A DNA stretch of 64,000 nucleotides. It comes from Theobroma cacao (taxonomy: Eukaryota; Streptophyta; Magnoliopsida; Malvales; Malvaceae). Location of the stretch: assembly GCF_000208745.1 (NCBI RefSeq), contig NC_030858.1, positions 328,597-392,596 of the forward strand, given 5' to 3'. The notes below the pieces were generated by a model. That model did not search any database, was not told the DNA's origin, and was given only the letters and a program-made list of their open reading frames with translations. Shown here piece by piece: positions 11,301-24,272 of the stretch. Position 1 is the stretch's first letter, and each line of letters begins with the position of its first letter. A program made the position numbers and the translations under genes.

Positions 11301-14300
11301 TTTGCTGGTTTTCTTTAAATTGTTTATGATATTATAGTCTTATTAATAGATGTGTTTTAGTGCCATTGGAGGAATTTTAATTTCTCGGAGGGCATTGTTT
11401 TGAGGTACTTTCTTTATATTTATTAATGAAAATCGTCTAATATGGTTCAAGACTCTAGAAGTGTTTCCTATTATGCTAATGATTATTTTGGATTAATTTA
11501 AAATACCTGTGAGAAGACTGATGGCTAGTCATGTGGTGTCTTTGGCATATAGCATTTGGTTTGATCATAGATTGATTCAGATTATAAGTTTCTAGCTGAC
11601 CTTTTTGTGTTATTAAGCGATGGCTTTTGTGGTTGAGCCTGTGGTTAGTTTTTTTTGTTTCTATGCAATCATATCAGAAAAGAAAGTATACGGGTTTCTT
11701 GGACATGAAGCTTTTTGAAACTTGGTTTAGTGGATTGGAAAACTTGCATGCACTTAAGCTTGTGTATGAGTAATGTGCATGTGGGTGTGAGTGTGATCAT
11801 CTTTGCAGTGCCTTCTTCCCTTGGCTATCATTTGATTTGCTGCTTATGTATATAACATGAATGCAGCTGAAAAGGGGTTCTCCTGCCACCGGCTCATGGA
11901 ACATCCAAGAGGAAATACGGAAAGTGAGATCCAAGGCAACAGAAGAAATGCTGAGGACTCGATCATCCTCAAAAATTGACTGGTCTTCATTTTCATTCGA
12001 ACATAAAAGTGGTCTTGATTCATTAGTTGCCAAGACCTTAGGACCTGCTGAGGAAGATAACCCACAGAGCTCTAAAAAGTCAGGAGATGCATCTGTAGAC
12101 TTGGGTGCAAGGCCAGGTTTAGTTTTTAACTTTTCTGAAGGAAGCTCCATTGCTTCATGGAAATATTCTCATCAGATAGTATTTCCTGATTTTTAAAATT
12201 CAGCTAGTTTGTTCAGTTTCTAGGTAGCAATAATCCAAGACATTACTTGTCCTTTTTTGTTCTTTCAGTTACACAGATTATACAAGATGCATTGCATAAT
12301 GATGCTTTACCAAGCCCAGCTACTATTGGCTGTGAAGAAAACCAGGTATCTTCCTAGTGGAATGCGAAGCTTTCATAGTGCTCTTCGATAAGTCTTTGAT
12401 TGCATAGTTCTGCAGATTTTGTAGCAGTTAGTTTATTACCAAAATCTTTTCATTGTTTTTTTAAGGTAGAATTTGATTTATGTTGATATTTCATTATATT
12501 AATCAAGCACTATGATATTGACATTTTTCTTCTTTTCTTGCAAAGGGTATGGAAGCCATTCAAAGCATTGAGGGAAAAAAAGGTATTCTTGTAGCTTGTC
12601 TATCATATATTGTCAATTTTCCTTAAATCAACATAGTGGCGCTATATATGCTGTATTATGTACATAAGTTCATCAACTTGGGGAAGACAGTTATATTGTT
12701 ATTGTTATACTAATACATGGTGCATGATATAAGGCAATTAAATAATTTGGGATGTAGCTGGTACTTGCAATTAGTTTTTAGCATTTTGAGGTATTTTGTT
12801 CACCATAGCAATTTCCCAGTAATTCTTCAGTTACATGTTATCACTGTGGTATAAATAAAGGTTGACAAGAATCAGTATACTTGAAACTGCACTCTATTCA
12901 TCCATTCAAGGTTTCACCTAGGAGAAACCTATCTCGCCCAATTTATCTTTTGTCATGAAAAGTTGCAGACGGTGATATGATTACAAGGTGTTTGTTAGTG
13001 TCCTGACTAGGTTATTTCACAGTTACCTGGGTTTTTGCATTCATGCTTTTGGTATTGAACGTAGGAATACCTGGGGCAGTCCTCCAGTGGAGGTCTGTTA
13101 TTTGTGAATATATGATTACTGATTCATGGACAGAAACGGAGCCATCTGGTCTCCTATTTTTGGAAGATTGATGGGTTATGGTTTCCTGCAAGATCACCCA
13201 ATGGCTTAATTGACAACAAGTATTTTTACATTTTAGAGTTGCTTTTTGTCTAATGAATTTGTGATCGAGTCATTGCATTTTTCATCTTCCATTGTGGATG
13301 GTTGCAGCCTCACTGTATTCCATTCTCTTCTGTTTTTGGTAGTCTTTATCATCTGATAAATCTTTTCCCTATATGAAATGTTTTCTGGGTGGCTCAGATG
13401 AGACATTAGATGTGGAACAGGGACTTCAATCAACAGTAGATATCAAGATTGCATCTCATAGGTTGGTCTGATTCTCTTTAAACAACCAACCCCCCTCCCC
13501 CCCCCCCCCCCCCCAACCCAAAAAAAAAAAAAAAAGGAAAAAGCAGCATTGGTTTTGTAATTCCCTCTTGAAATCCCTTTCTCTTTCTTTTGTAATTTAT
13601 CACGTCTCAATGGTCATTTTTCTTCTTGTATGTAATCTCTTTATGTCACAGTGATGTTGTTGCTGCTGATGTTGATCGTTTAAAGGACACCAATGGGTCC
13701 ATCCAGCAGTTTAGCTCTACTGGGGAAGAAGCTGTGCAGGGTAAGAAACTACTTACTTGCCGTTCAATTTGTCTACTTGATGTTTCCCAAGGTTCTTACC
13801 TACGTTCATCACTTTCCGTTTTAACTCTTCTTAACCCCTCTAAATATTACCTTGCAAGTAACATTCGCAGCTGTAAAATCTATTGGTTTCTATGATTCAA
13901 ATTGAGTGATTGGAAGATAAGATAACTTGGAGAAGTCTCAGCTATAAAGATACTTTTTATTGTTTGGGTGTTTATGTGCATATCTAGACTAAGGGAGAGG
14001 GGTGGAGAAGGTCTGTTGTTTAGTACTTGATTCTATTGAGCCTGGGTCATACCTAATCATAATCTGCAGACTCACAAGTAGAAGATAAAAACTGTTCGAC
14101 ATTAAAAGAAGTTCCTGGAATAGGTGGTGCTGCATCTACTACCAATGGGTTCCCTTCTTCAGGATCCAGGTTATAAAGCTGCTAAACTGAATAGTTTAGT
14201 TTTGCATTGTTTGAATTAATTTTTGTTTAATTAGGTTTCCCTCTTTTCAGTATGTCAGCTGAACTGGATAAAGAAGAAAACCGCAGACCAATTAATGAGG

Positions 14301-14578
14301 AAGACAAGGCAGTTGCTTCTAGTCACGACCATCAAACAAAAGTGGTGGCAGAGCAGAACTGTGAGCTTTTGAGTGAGGCTACCATGGAGGTGCCAATGGT
14401 GAATGAAACCGATGCTTCCCAGAACAGTTCCAGCATGCACCATGAAACCTCTCCACAGCAACCGAATGCAGCAGGTTCAAAACGCAACGTGGCAGGCAAA
14501 AGTAGCCTGGGTATCGAGAAGCAGCAGGGAAAGAAAGTGACCAGATACAACAGGAGGGGCAGGGGACGGGGCAGATGA
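8394..14578 (+). CDS. KAKU4: KAKU4-like nuclear envelope / nuclear pore-associated protein
   Basis: Thirteen coding exons join in frame: 8394-8667, 9241-9305, 9456-9613, 9886-10001, 10090-10226, 11047-11229, 11867-12116, 12269-12345, 12546-12582, 13398-13461, 13652-13740, 14070-14169 and 14251-14578, giving 625 residues. The N-terminus (RRAALPRTPYDRPR, WISRHVFSPTRTIVTGAGRI) is followed by a serine run near residues 75-85 and an acidic patch. Then come CSAAVMEARKWLEEKK, the block DVAKSYMRTRPPWASPS, and a basic RYNRRGRGRGR tail. These match my memory of KAKU4, a plant inner-nuclear-membrane protein that binds CRWN lamina proteins and shapes the nucleus. The protein is mostly low-complexity and probably disordered, so identification rests on these short blocks and on its position beside the REI1-like gene, as in Arabidopsis. 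The serine run is encoded by a TCC/TCT microsatellite that may vary in length. Exon 9 is only 37 bases. Confidence 0.85.
13491..13535 (+). repeat. Poly-C / poly-A homopolymer tract in a KAKU4-like intron
   Basis: A C run of over 20 bases with one T interruption is followed almost directly by a run of about 16 A. It lies 30 bases downstream of the donor at 13462, in the intron between the exons ending 13461 and starting 13652. Long G/C homopolymers are rare in plant nuclear DNA and error-prone in sequencing. Confidence 0.85.
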
Positions 14579-15161
14579 TGCTAAAATCGTGCCTGTAGCT
14601 TGCTGTAAAATGACCTGTAAACTTGGCCCAGGGGAATGATAAACCGCATAACAGGGCATTTGTAAACTGTAGCAAGTTAAAGAAACTAGTGCTTAGCTGT
14701 CAAAGATGGAGGAGATTTAGGTGTCAGGTCTGCAGTTTAGGAATTGATTTTTGTAGTTTCTTTGTATCAAAATATCGATGGTAAAACAATCGTGAGCCCG
14801 TAGTGGAAGTGATAAATTATTTTGTCCTATTGTCTTTTGTGGAAACGCCGTGTAATTTACAGTACCATAAATGTCAACAGTAGTTCTCTTGCAGTTAAGT
14901 ATTTTTTTGGCTGGTCTTTGGTTACATCGTGTTGTCAAATTAAATAACATTAGAAAATATCGTAATATTTGTAGACATAAGGCCTGGTGAACCAAGTGAT
15001 TAATATCTTCGAGCAAGTAGAAATATAAGGGCCAAGCCCAAGAACAGCGGAAGAGTTTCGGGCTAACCGACCCGCGTCGCATCGGCGGTGCTTGTGATAT
15101 TGATATAAAAGAGTAAAACCCTTCGGCCATAGGTGCCACGGTGGGGGCTGGAAGTGCGAGC
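14579..15161. promoter_or_regulatory. KAKU4-like 3' UTR and CSN5 promoter
   Basis: This short head-to-tail spacer carries the KAKU4-like 3' UTR on the left. On the CSN5 side a TATAAAA lies at 15104-15110, about 50 bases before the CSN5 ATG. An AAGCCCAAG/GGGCC cluster sits near 15028-15042. No other gene is supported here. Confidence 0.55.
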
Positions 15162-17042
15162 ATGGATTCCGCAATAGCCCAGAAAAGATGGGAATTAGAG
15201 AACAACATCCTGACAGTGGATACGCCAGACCCTTCATCGGACTCGATTTTCTACTACGACGACGCCGCTCAAGCCAAGTTCCAACAAGAGAAGCCTTGGG
15301 CGAATGATCCCCACTACTTCAAGCGCGTTAAGATCTCTGCGCTCGCTCTACTCAAGATGGTTGTCCACGCCCGATCTGGTGGCACCATCGAGGTCATGGG
15401 CCTGATGCAAGGCAAGACCGACGGCGACACCATCATTGTCATGGACGCCTTTGCTTTGCCTGTTGAAGGGACGGAGACTAGGGTTAATGCTCAGGCTGAT
15501 GCCTATGAGTATATGGTCGATTATTCCCAGACCAACAAGCAGGTTTTTTTATTAACGTTCTTTTTTCTTTTTCCTCCTAAGTATGGATTTTTCTGGAGAG
15601 CTATTGTTCATGAACCGCTAGATTAGCTCAGTATTTTACGTACTGTTTATCATGTAAGCCAAGCCAAGATAAATGGAAGAGCTGATAATTATGTATGGGA
15701 GCTGAAAATCCTAAATTTGGTTATCAGTGATTGTTTTTATGAGTATTCTTTCACTGTTAAGAGCTAACCCCTATCTTTTTTGCACCATCTAGAAGGAAAG
15801 ATGTTATTAACCTTCCAAAATTGTGTTTTTGTTCACTTATATCCTTGCAGCTATGTATGATTGTATCAGAAACCACTATAATGTTGTCTATAAAAATCAT
15901 TTCTCTCAAGAAGAATGTTGTTTGTTTCATAGGCTGGACGGTTGGAGAATGTTGTTGGATGGTACCACTCTCATCCCGGGTATGGATGCTGGCTGTCTGG
16001 TATTGATGTTTCAACCCAAATGCTCAACCAGCAGTTTCAGGAGCCCTTCCTGGCAGTTGTTATTGATCCTACAAGGACTGTTTCTGCTGGAAAAGTTGAG
16101 ATTGGAGCTTTCAGGACATACCCTGAAGGATATAAGCCTCCTGATGATCCTATCTCTGAGTATCAGACCATTCCTCTGAATAAGATTGAAGACTTTGGTG
16201 TGCACTGTAAACAGGTTCCTATGCAATTCCAACAATGTTTTTTTTTTTTTTTCAAGAATGCTTGTCCTCTCACTGTTGGTAATTTTTGCTGTATGTTTTT
16301 CTGTAGTATTATGCATTGGATATCACTTATTTCAAGTCCTCTCTTGATTGCCACCTCTTGGATCTGTTATGGAACAAGTATTGGGTAAATACCCTTTCTT
16401 CTTCACCTCTCTTGGGCAGTGGAGATTATGTTGCAGGACAAATTTCAGATTTAGGTAAATTTTTTCTATCCTAGTTTCATTTGAGAGGAAAATTTTGTTG
16501 TATGCATAGTTTAGTTTTCTTGTTTGAGCATGAAATAGAGACCAAGTTCTTGTTGACTTTGATCACATTGTTCCATCCTTCAGCTGAAAAGCTGGAGCAA
16601 GCAGAGAATCAATTGGCTCACTCTCGCATTGGCCCACTAGGACCCCCTCGAAAGAAGGAGGTTAGTATAATATTTGTCATTTGTGTAGTTGTCCAAAGCT
16701 ATTCAGAGGCTAATTTTGTATGCAATGTGGATACTGCACTTCTGAGTTGCAGGAAGAATCGCAGCTTGCTAAGATTACTAGAGATAGTGCAAAGATAACT
16801 GTGGAGCAAGTCGATGGTTTAATGTCACAGGTGGCTAGCTGTTCCAGATTCTTAGATATTCTTAACTTCACTTTAAAAACTTATGCATATATTGTTTCTC
16901 TCATCCGCTTTTAACCATTTATCCTTAATATTCTTGTACTTGATACTTTTAGGTTATCAAAGACATCCTTTTCAACTCTGTACGACAGTCAAACAGGTGT
17001 CGAAATGACCATTCTGGTCCTGAGCCTATGGTTGAAGCCTGA
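15162..17042 (+). CDS. CSN5: COP9 signalosome complex subunit 5 (JAMM deneddylase)
   Basis: Six exons, 15162-15542, 15933-16214, 16307-16454, 16584-16660, 16753-16830 and 16953-17042, give 351 residues, close to the 357-358 of Arabidopsis CSN5A/B. The MPN+/JAMM zinc site is intact: E77 in [12 protein letters not shown], and H139, H141 and D152 within [14 protein letters not shown]. Conserved blocks [28 protein letters not shown] and [16 protein letters not shown] complete the family pattern. By family knowledge CSN5 is the catalytic subunit that removes NEDD8/RUB from cullins, tuning cullin-RING ligases in light, hormone and defence signalling. The ATG at 15162 gives a slightly shorter N-terminus than Arabidopsis; no in-frame upstream ATG is conserved. 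The first intron (390 bp) splits the MPN domain just before the HSH motif. All catalytic ligands are present, so activity is expected once assembled in the complex. Confidence 0.97.
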
Positions 17043-20000
17043 TCCTAACATGGTGGCTTTGTCAGAATGCAGCAACAGATGAAATGCTTACCTTGCTGAT
17101 GTTTTTCCTTTACCTTGAGAGACCAGTTTTTACAAGAAAAAACAACATGATCCCAGACTGCATAGTTTTTGTTCCCTTTCGAAACGCTGATGTAAATCCT
17201 TTGGCACAGTCCATATTGATTTGTTTGGAACTTTAAGCTTTGCCTAATTCCTCTTCATTTATGCCTGTCAAAATCTTAGTATGGAATCAAATAACAGTAG
17301 CTAGCTTAAACTTGTCGATTTCCCATATAAATTCGGGTTGTAGAAGGTTGAAAACTAGCAGGTTGTACAAACATCAAACTGGAGTTTTCCAGTAGATCTT
17401 CTAGGCCTCGGCCTTTTAGGCATTCAAGAAGAGTTCGTGTACAATCCACATTCTACGTTATAAAACTACTGTCAGGTTTGGTCGCAAGAGTAGTAGAGGC
17501 TTGTCCGACCCAACCCAAGTTTACAATTCTCACCTTGAATTTTGTAAAATTCCCAGCTCATGAGGTTGCAGCAATTTTTGTAATTAGGGACTTGAGTTGC
17601 ACCATGGGTTCCATTGATCAGTGGCTGTTTTGGGTTCCAACCTTCCTCTTTACTTCTTTGCCATGTTAGAATTTTTGGTCTCTGAGAATGTACTATGTCA
17701 TGATTCTAAAAAAAGGGTAACATCAAGACATAACCGACTGTTTCCGGTACCATCCATGATCATAAAAGAATACTGCTCGTGGGGGCCAGTAGGTGCAGCC
17801 TGCTAAACTCTATGCAAAAGTTTGATGTGCGGCAAAGGCAAAAGGATACGTTTCACTTGCGTTGTATGAAAGAAGATAGACTATATGGATGGATGAAAAG
17901 AAAAGAAAAAAAATGAACTGTAATGAGTAGCACAGAGAAAGAAAGCCACCGGCATCCGATCAAATAGGAAGAAATGACTGAAGAAATCCTAGGCGAAAAG
18001 GACAGCATCCTAAGCGCTAGTGGCTTTCACATGCAGAGGAAGCAAAACCCTTGTGACAATGGGTGAGCCTGTTTTCTTTTATAGGTTTGTCAGATTGCCA
18101 AAGTGTGAGGCCCTCTGCAAGAGAGGACTTTCTCATCACCATCAGACATCAGTCCATCACCAAATTGTACATCCCCACTAACTAGAAAAAGTGCCAGAGA
18201 GATTACAAAATCGCCCGCCTTTTTATCTATAGTCAGATTGTGGACTCTATTAATCCATACAATTCATGCCTGTCTTACCCGCAACCCTCAAAACCATTTA
18301 TTAGAATGAGATTCCTAGATAAGACAGCAAAAAGGGGTTGTTTTCACAGAGAAAAATGGTCCTCTTTCATGCGCTTGGGCTCTTTGCCATGTGTACCTTT
18401 GAGGCAGTACTTGTGACAATCTCACATGGGATTAACTCTCCACCACTAGCTCACTTTTTTCTTTTTATTTTCTTTGCTATGCTTGAAAGTTTTCCCTTCT
18501 GAAGTTTCTGTTTCTCCCTTTTTCTGCTGATGCTGTAGTCATATACTAGGGAAGGTAATATGTGAGAGCATTTCCAGAGCCCCACCTGTGATCTCAACAC
18601 TTTGTCTTCTCTCTTTTTTCAAAAAAACTAAAAAAAAAAAAAGGCCCATCATGATAGTCTGTGAGCTCTCTTAACCAACTTCATTCATTGAAAGTGCTTT
18701 CAAATAATTCATACATGAACAGTTCTCGTGAGTAATAATCTGAGTTTCATGACTGTATAAATGTTATCACGGCCTCAAGCCATGGAGTGCAGTTTCCAGT
18801 TGTTTGTTTTTGTATTTGATTTTAGAGAATAAAGAACTAAATAAAATAATCACAAACCAAACTTGTTTGGATCCTTTTAGAGGGTCAAATTGCAGGTTAG
18901 ATGTCCCCTAATCTGATCAGGGGTCCATTCTTACAACATCCATCTGTACCCTTTTGGAGGACCACAAACCTGCAATGGAACATGATAGTTTTGGTAAACA
19001 GTGGGTGTGTGTTACATTTTTCACATTAGTTGGCTTAGCTCTTCCAATGTTAGTCGGCACTGGGAAGTGATAGGAATCACCAAATATGCTCTAACCACTT
19101 AGGAAAGTGGGCTGTCTACTCCTCATCTCCAAGTTTGAAACGATACTCTAAGCATTTCCAACTGTTCTTCATTACCTAGCCAATGACATTGTCAGGGAAA
19201 GTTGAAACCTTGGCAACAGTGTTTAGTTCAATCACGTGTCTTTCACACTCTTTCTAAATCGAGACGGCATCAAAAGAGCTCAACCAAAGCCGTTTCTTTT
19301 CGTGAGAATCTTCCTGATGAAAAAAAATATATAAACACTAATAAAAGCTTTGGTGCCAACAAATCCGGAGGCTCTAGGCAGGTCACATCCTTTTTTGGCA
19401 ATTATTCCCCTGCCAGATATCTAATTCTCTCTGCCTGCCCTTCTCCCTTTGCTTTTTACATATTTTGTGTTGGTTTTTCATTTCTATCATTCACTGGCTC
19501 AAATGGGTCAAAGGGTCTTTTAAAGAGCCCTTAAACAAGTTGGTGGACCCTTTGGAACAAAACTTTATGAACCATTCCTGGTGTTCACTGATAGTACTGG
19601 TAGTGGAAACATTAGTGGGGGGTTTTGTGAGTGGGAATACAGTGCCCAACAACAGTTATTGAATTGAACACCATATCTGCTAACAGATCTGCCATTTTTT
19701 ATTCATCCATTTGTAATCACCACACACTTGTCTCCTACTGCTTATAGAAATCCCATTCAATTTATTCTTTAGGAGGGAGGGGAAGCAATAAAAGTTCAAT
19801 TTGATATCTTCCATTGGCAAAGACACCTAACCCTCAAAGATAAGCGAGTCAAGAGCTCCCGCTTTTCCATTTTCTTCCAATATCCTTCTGATCAAAGCAA
19901 ATTTTTCTGTATGTACATTGAACAGGTTGGTGCTAGTCAATGATCAAAATAGTCACTTGAAATATGTGATTTACATGGACTCTTTATTCCTTTGGAATGG

Positions 20001-22947
20001 CGCCAAATATTAAAAGAAAATCATGGTCTAATCTCCACGTCTGACCTTTTTATATTTTTATCACAAATTAAAGTAGTGATAGTAGAACCCAACTTGCTTT
20101 TTCTGTACAACATACCTTCTAGAAAAATGGGAAAAAAAAAAGAAAACAAATGCAATAATGTGAGATGAAACGAATCAGTGATCTGGGTCAAGTCCCATTT
20201 TTAAACAAAAGAATACAATGAGGATATGGATTTGATTAAATGGGCATTGATAATGTGGGGCTGTCCACAATGTTTTGAGAGGTCGAAAATCAAAGGTAAA
20301 CACAGTTTAAGATGACGAAATTTGTAAGTGAGATGTGGACATTGGCAGTAGGCCGGTTTGACTTGTGCCTGTGCCTGTTCCCTCCAAATTCAGTTTGTGC
20401 TTGAGAATATATTGGCTTTGCAAGTTGCAACTCTTCCATGGAGGCTGTGGGTGCTTTTTCCCTAAGGGTAAGGTGTGCGCGCAAGAGTTTTGACGTAGCC
20501 ATCCATCTCCAACACTTACCACTTTTAGGTACGAGCCTAAGTTAGGGGTGAGTAACTTTTTGATTAAAATCGAATTTAATCGAATTAATAATCCTTAATG
20601 AAATGAAACATTAAAGAATGTACTCCATTCCTATTAGCAACTTATTCTTTAAAAAGGGTCTTTAAGGCTTTTGATTGAAGGAAGTGTAAAGAATAGAAAA
20701 TCCATTATTATACCACAACTCTTTGTTTTTTATAATGATTAAATGATAGGAATTATTTATAAGTGTGAATTGAAAAATTATAAATGAAAATGGTATAATA
20801 ATTGAAAGCTTCAAAGTTGAGAGATTGATATTTTACTTTTTAAATTAAGTTATTCATCTCTTTTAAGTATTTATATTTGTTTAAATTCATAAAATGATAA
20901 CAAATAAAATTAAGATAATAATTTTTTTTCTTAAATTTTTACATATATACTATTGAAGATTGATGAATCATAATTTTTAATTATTTTAACAAAATTAATA
21001 TTTTCTTTAAAAAAAACACGTAGTTTCGTCATTCGTGGAACCCTTTGTACGGAGGGAATAGTGCCGAACAATTTGACGAGACTCAACGCCAAGTGGTTTT
21101 GGTCCATTCGTTTTAGTTGCATCGTGCTTGGTCCCACGGGGAGGCCGAGGATTGGGCACAAGAGTCAGTTGCTTAAGCCCGCCGGCGTAGGAAATTAGAC
21201 TTTGATGGTTTGGATCATATATAGATTCAGCTTAGCGACATGGGAAGAGGGTCCCGCCATTTTAAGGGTCAATTAGCCTTTAAAGTACTTTCGAAATCTT
21301 TCTTCTCACAGACTACCACCACACGCACAATTAAAAAAAAAAAAAAGAATAGAAAAGAAATTCAAGCAAAGCGACTTCTTGGGAATCGATGGTCCAAACA
21401 TTTTTTTTTTTTTAAATTGATGGATGGTCCAAACATGTGAGATTGAAAGGACAAAGCAAGATGAAGAAATTAAGAGGGTTGTCGTTTGATTGATTTTTAA
21501 ATTGATTTTGAGAAAAATATATTAAGATTTGATTTGTCGAACATAAATTATACAATAATTACTGAATTAAATATCTTTTTTTATAATTTTTTAATTTATG
21601 CTAATTGGATGAACACGAATAAAAGTCGTCTCCCCACTAACAGAACCGAAATCGACTGTTGGAATGGTCAAAATGGGCAGATAAACGAAAGCTACAATGC
21701 ACAGCAAATTGAAATATTACTATTCAAATGTGAACAATTTTGAGTGATCAAATTTTTTTTTCCTTGACTTTTTGCCTTAGTCTGTAAGACAGAAAAATAA
21801 AACAGATTGGGTAACACGTGTATAAGCCAATTCATAAGCTTGTCCAAGGTTTTCCGAGAAAACGTTCTTTCAAAAATAAAATAAAGACGAGACAAGAAAG
21901 AAAATTCTTTTTCCAATTAATTGTGTATTAAAATATTTTTTGTTTTCCTTGGTTCAATTATTCTTGATGACTTAACCTGGTAAAAAACTCGTTTACTTTT
22001 ATAAAGAGCGCTAAGAAAATATCTACAGTTGAATAATAGAGATGTTTGCGGCCTAAAGTGCGGAGCTTTTTGTTTGTAGGATGACTAAACAAAGACAAAA
22101 TTAAATCCGCACTGATGCACGGTGAAGACCAACATGTAACTTACGTCTAATTAAATAGTAGCATTGTTGTTGTTGCCAAATGGCCATAACAATTAAGCAC
22201 ATTTTTTTTTGGGTTTTAAATGATAAAAAAGTTGTTAAATGATATCAATATATACAGTTGTGCCTTTATATTAAGGTATTTAAATAAATTTTTATTTTTA
22301 AATTTATATAAAACATATTTCATTCTTTTATTATATTTACAAATTCTTAATTGTAAGTAGAAATTAATAATTATCAAATTTGATACCGACACATAATTTT
22401 CGTACGCATAATAAATAACGTAACTTAATGACCGATCACTTCAACAATTAGGCGTGATTATTATTTTAGAAAACCGATTGAGCAATTTTCCTTTATTGTA
22501 AAATTGGGATTGAAAGAGACGGTGGTTCGTGGGGACAAAACAAGACAAAGCCTCAACTTGGAGCAGGTCAGGAACGGAAATTTCCCACCCTCAGCCACCA
22601 TAGCTTGACACGAAAGCCTTTTGACAATGAGAGAACCTAGAGATAACGAAGGCTTGATAAAAGAGAAGATTTTCCCATTTAATTTCGTTCCATAGCTGCC
22701 CCTTGCTGATCGCCCTGCCTCCACCGGCGCGTAAATGCACGCCCCCGCCTTTTCCCACTTTCACCGTTACGGTACCGGCTTCCTGCTCGGTCCAGAGCGT
22801 GCACAAAAAGGTATTGGATCCTATCCGAACGTGACGGCATGTGGAGAGCTAGACCCCAAGACGTGAAGCAATGAAAATCAACCCCAGAGTTGATCAAACT
22901 GAGGAGAACACTTACGCACTGGTACCACCTACCACCGTGTTAATAGT

Positions 22948-22987
22948 AAGCGCAAATAAATTGCGCTTGTGCACGTGGTGCATGCAT
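22948..22987. promoter_or_regulatory. Palindrome cluster with G-box and RY motif
   Basis: AAGCGCAA and TTGCGCTT form a perfect 8-base inverted repeat with a 5-base loop (22948-22968). It is followed immediately by CACGTG (22972-22977) inside TGCACGTGGTGCA and then by the palindrome TGCATGCA. G-box (bZIP/bHLH) and RY (B3 factor) are known plant elements; any role here, 1.1 kb upstream of the H+-ATPase TATA box, is inferred. Confidence 0.4.
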
Positions 22988-24072
22988 TGCTGACCATTTG
23001 TTAAATAAAGTAAAAGTAAATGAATATGTCATAGAAACATAACTTCGTTTATGCGTCCGCTAGTGATTTATTAAATAATTCTTCAATTAAAGTTCATAAG
23101 TTTTATAATAAATTAAATTTTATTTAGTGTAAAAGAATAAGATAATCTTATTACGAAAAGAATAAACTTATAAGAAATATCTTATTATTTAGTAAAATAT
23201 GGATAGTGTGAAGTGAATTCAAACCTATTATCATATTTATATTACCATATATGAAAGAATTATAATTGATTTAAAATTTTGTAGTATCTATTGATATTCT
23301 TAAAACTCATTCCATAAACGAGAAAAATCGAGAAATACTCTAAAAACCATATCTTTGAAAACATTGGTAAATTGATCTCGTGAATTCAAATTGACATTAG
23401 ACAATTAAATCTTAAATCTATTGATTTATCTTCATTAAAGATAAACAATAATTCACAAATATCAAATTATATTATAACTATATATATACACACACACATA
23501 TGCATACTTGATTATAGATAAATAATTAATTATTTTTATCATGATTTAAAGATATTTATTTTGAGTAACTTTTTTTTGATAAATTGAGTAAATTATCTTT
23601 AACAATGGTGATTTTAAAAGAAAATAGCTATCTTATGCATGATAATCATTTGTCAATATAAAAAAAATTGAAGGTATATAATTGTCAGAAATGACTATTT
23701 TGGTGTAAAATTGAGAAAATTCACGACGAAATGGTCAAGCAATTCTTTGCATAATCATTTCCGTTCAGTACATCATGATGTCAAAGATCGAACGGCATCT
23801 GACCAAACGCAGCAGATGTCGTTCGTGTGTGTATGTGTACACAATAAAATTAAGCCTTGAATTTTATTTTATTTTCTTTAAACAAAGAAAATGAAGAATT
23901 AAATGCAGAAGATAAGTCCGTGGAGATTCTGGAGACAAGTGTGTGAAGTGAACTGAAAGAAGCAGCGCGTGCCGGATCAAAGAGGCCAAGAAGGACCAGG
24001 CTAAGCGGTCCCACCCGTGGCGATCTGGTGCCCTTCTTCTTCCGATGTAAGGCTCCCCTCCTCAATTTCACG

Positions 24073-24081
24073 TATATAAAA
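24073..24081 (+). promoter_or_regulatory. TATA box of the plasma-membrane H+-ATPase gene
   Basis: TATATAAAA is placed about 290 bases before the ATG at 24364. It is followed by a purine-rich and then CT-rich leader, the usual layout of plant H+-ATPase genes with long 5' UTRs. Confidence 0.6.
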
Positions 24082-24260
24082 ACGCACCAACGCAGATCCA
24101 TTCATTTACGTAGTAATTAAAATCCTCGAAAAAAGGAAAAAGAAAAAGAAAAAAAAAAAGAGAGACGTCTCTCTCTTTGCTCTATCTTCATTTTTCTTCA
24201 TAGACTTTTTATAGTGGCGCTTCTTAGTATTGGTGTTAGCCTTTTTCTTTGCTTTGAATT

Positions 24261-24272
24261 ATGAGTCTTTAA
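24261..24272 (+). promoter_or_regulatory. Short upstream ORF in the H+-ATPase leader
   Basis: ATG AGT CTT TAA lies about 90 bases before the main ATG in the predicted 5' UTR. Short leader uORFs are known in plant plasma-membrane H+-ATPase mRNAs, including tobacco PMA genes, where they affect translation. Inclusion in the mature leader is inferred from the TATA position. Confidence 0.5.

Noticed and set aside
17941..18028. GAAAGCCAC / GTGGCTTTC inverted repeat as a possible miRNA hairpin
   Set aside because: Only 9 bases pair and pairing does not extend; this is too weak for a precursor.
19202..19534. A 110-residue open frame in the large gap
   Set aside because: There is no recognisable domain, no splice partners and no promoter signals; it is of a length expected by chance.
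22461..22897. Overlapping short antisense frames in the GC-richer island
   Set aside because: Three frames overlap with no conserved motif. The composition is noted as a finding, but no protein is claimed.
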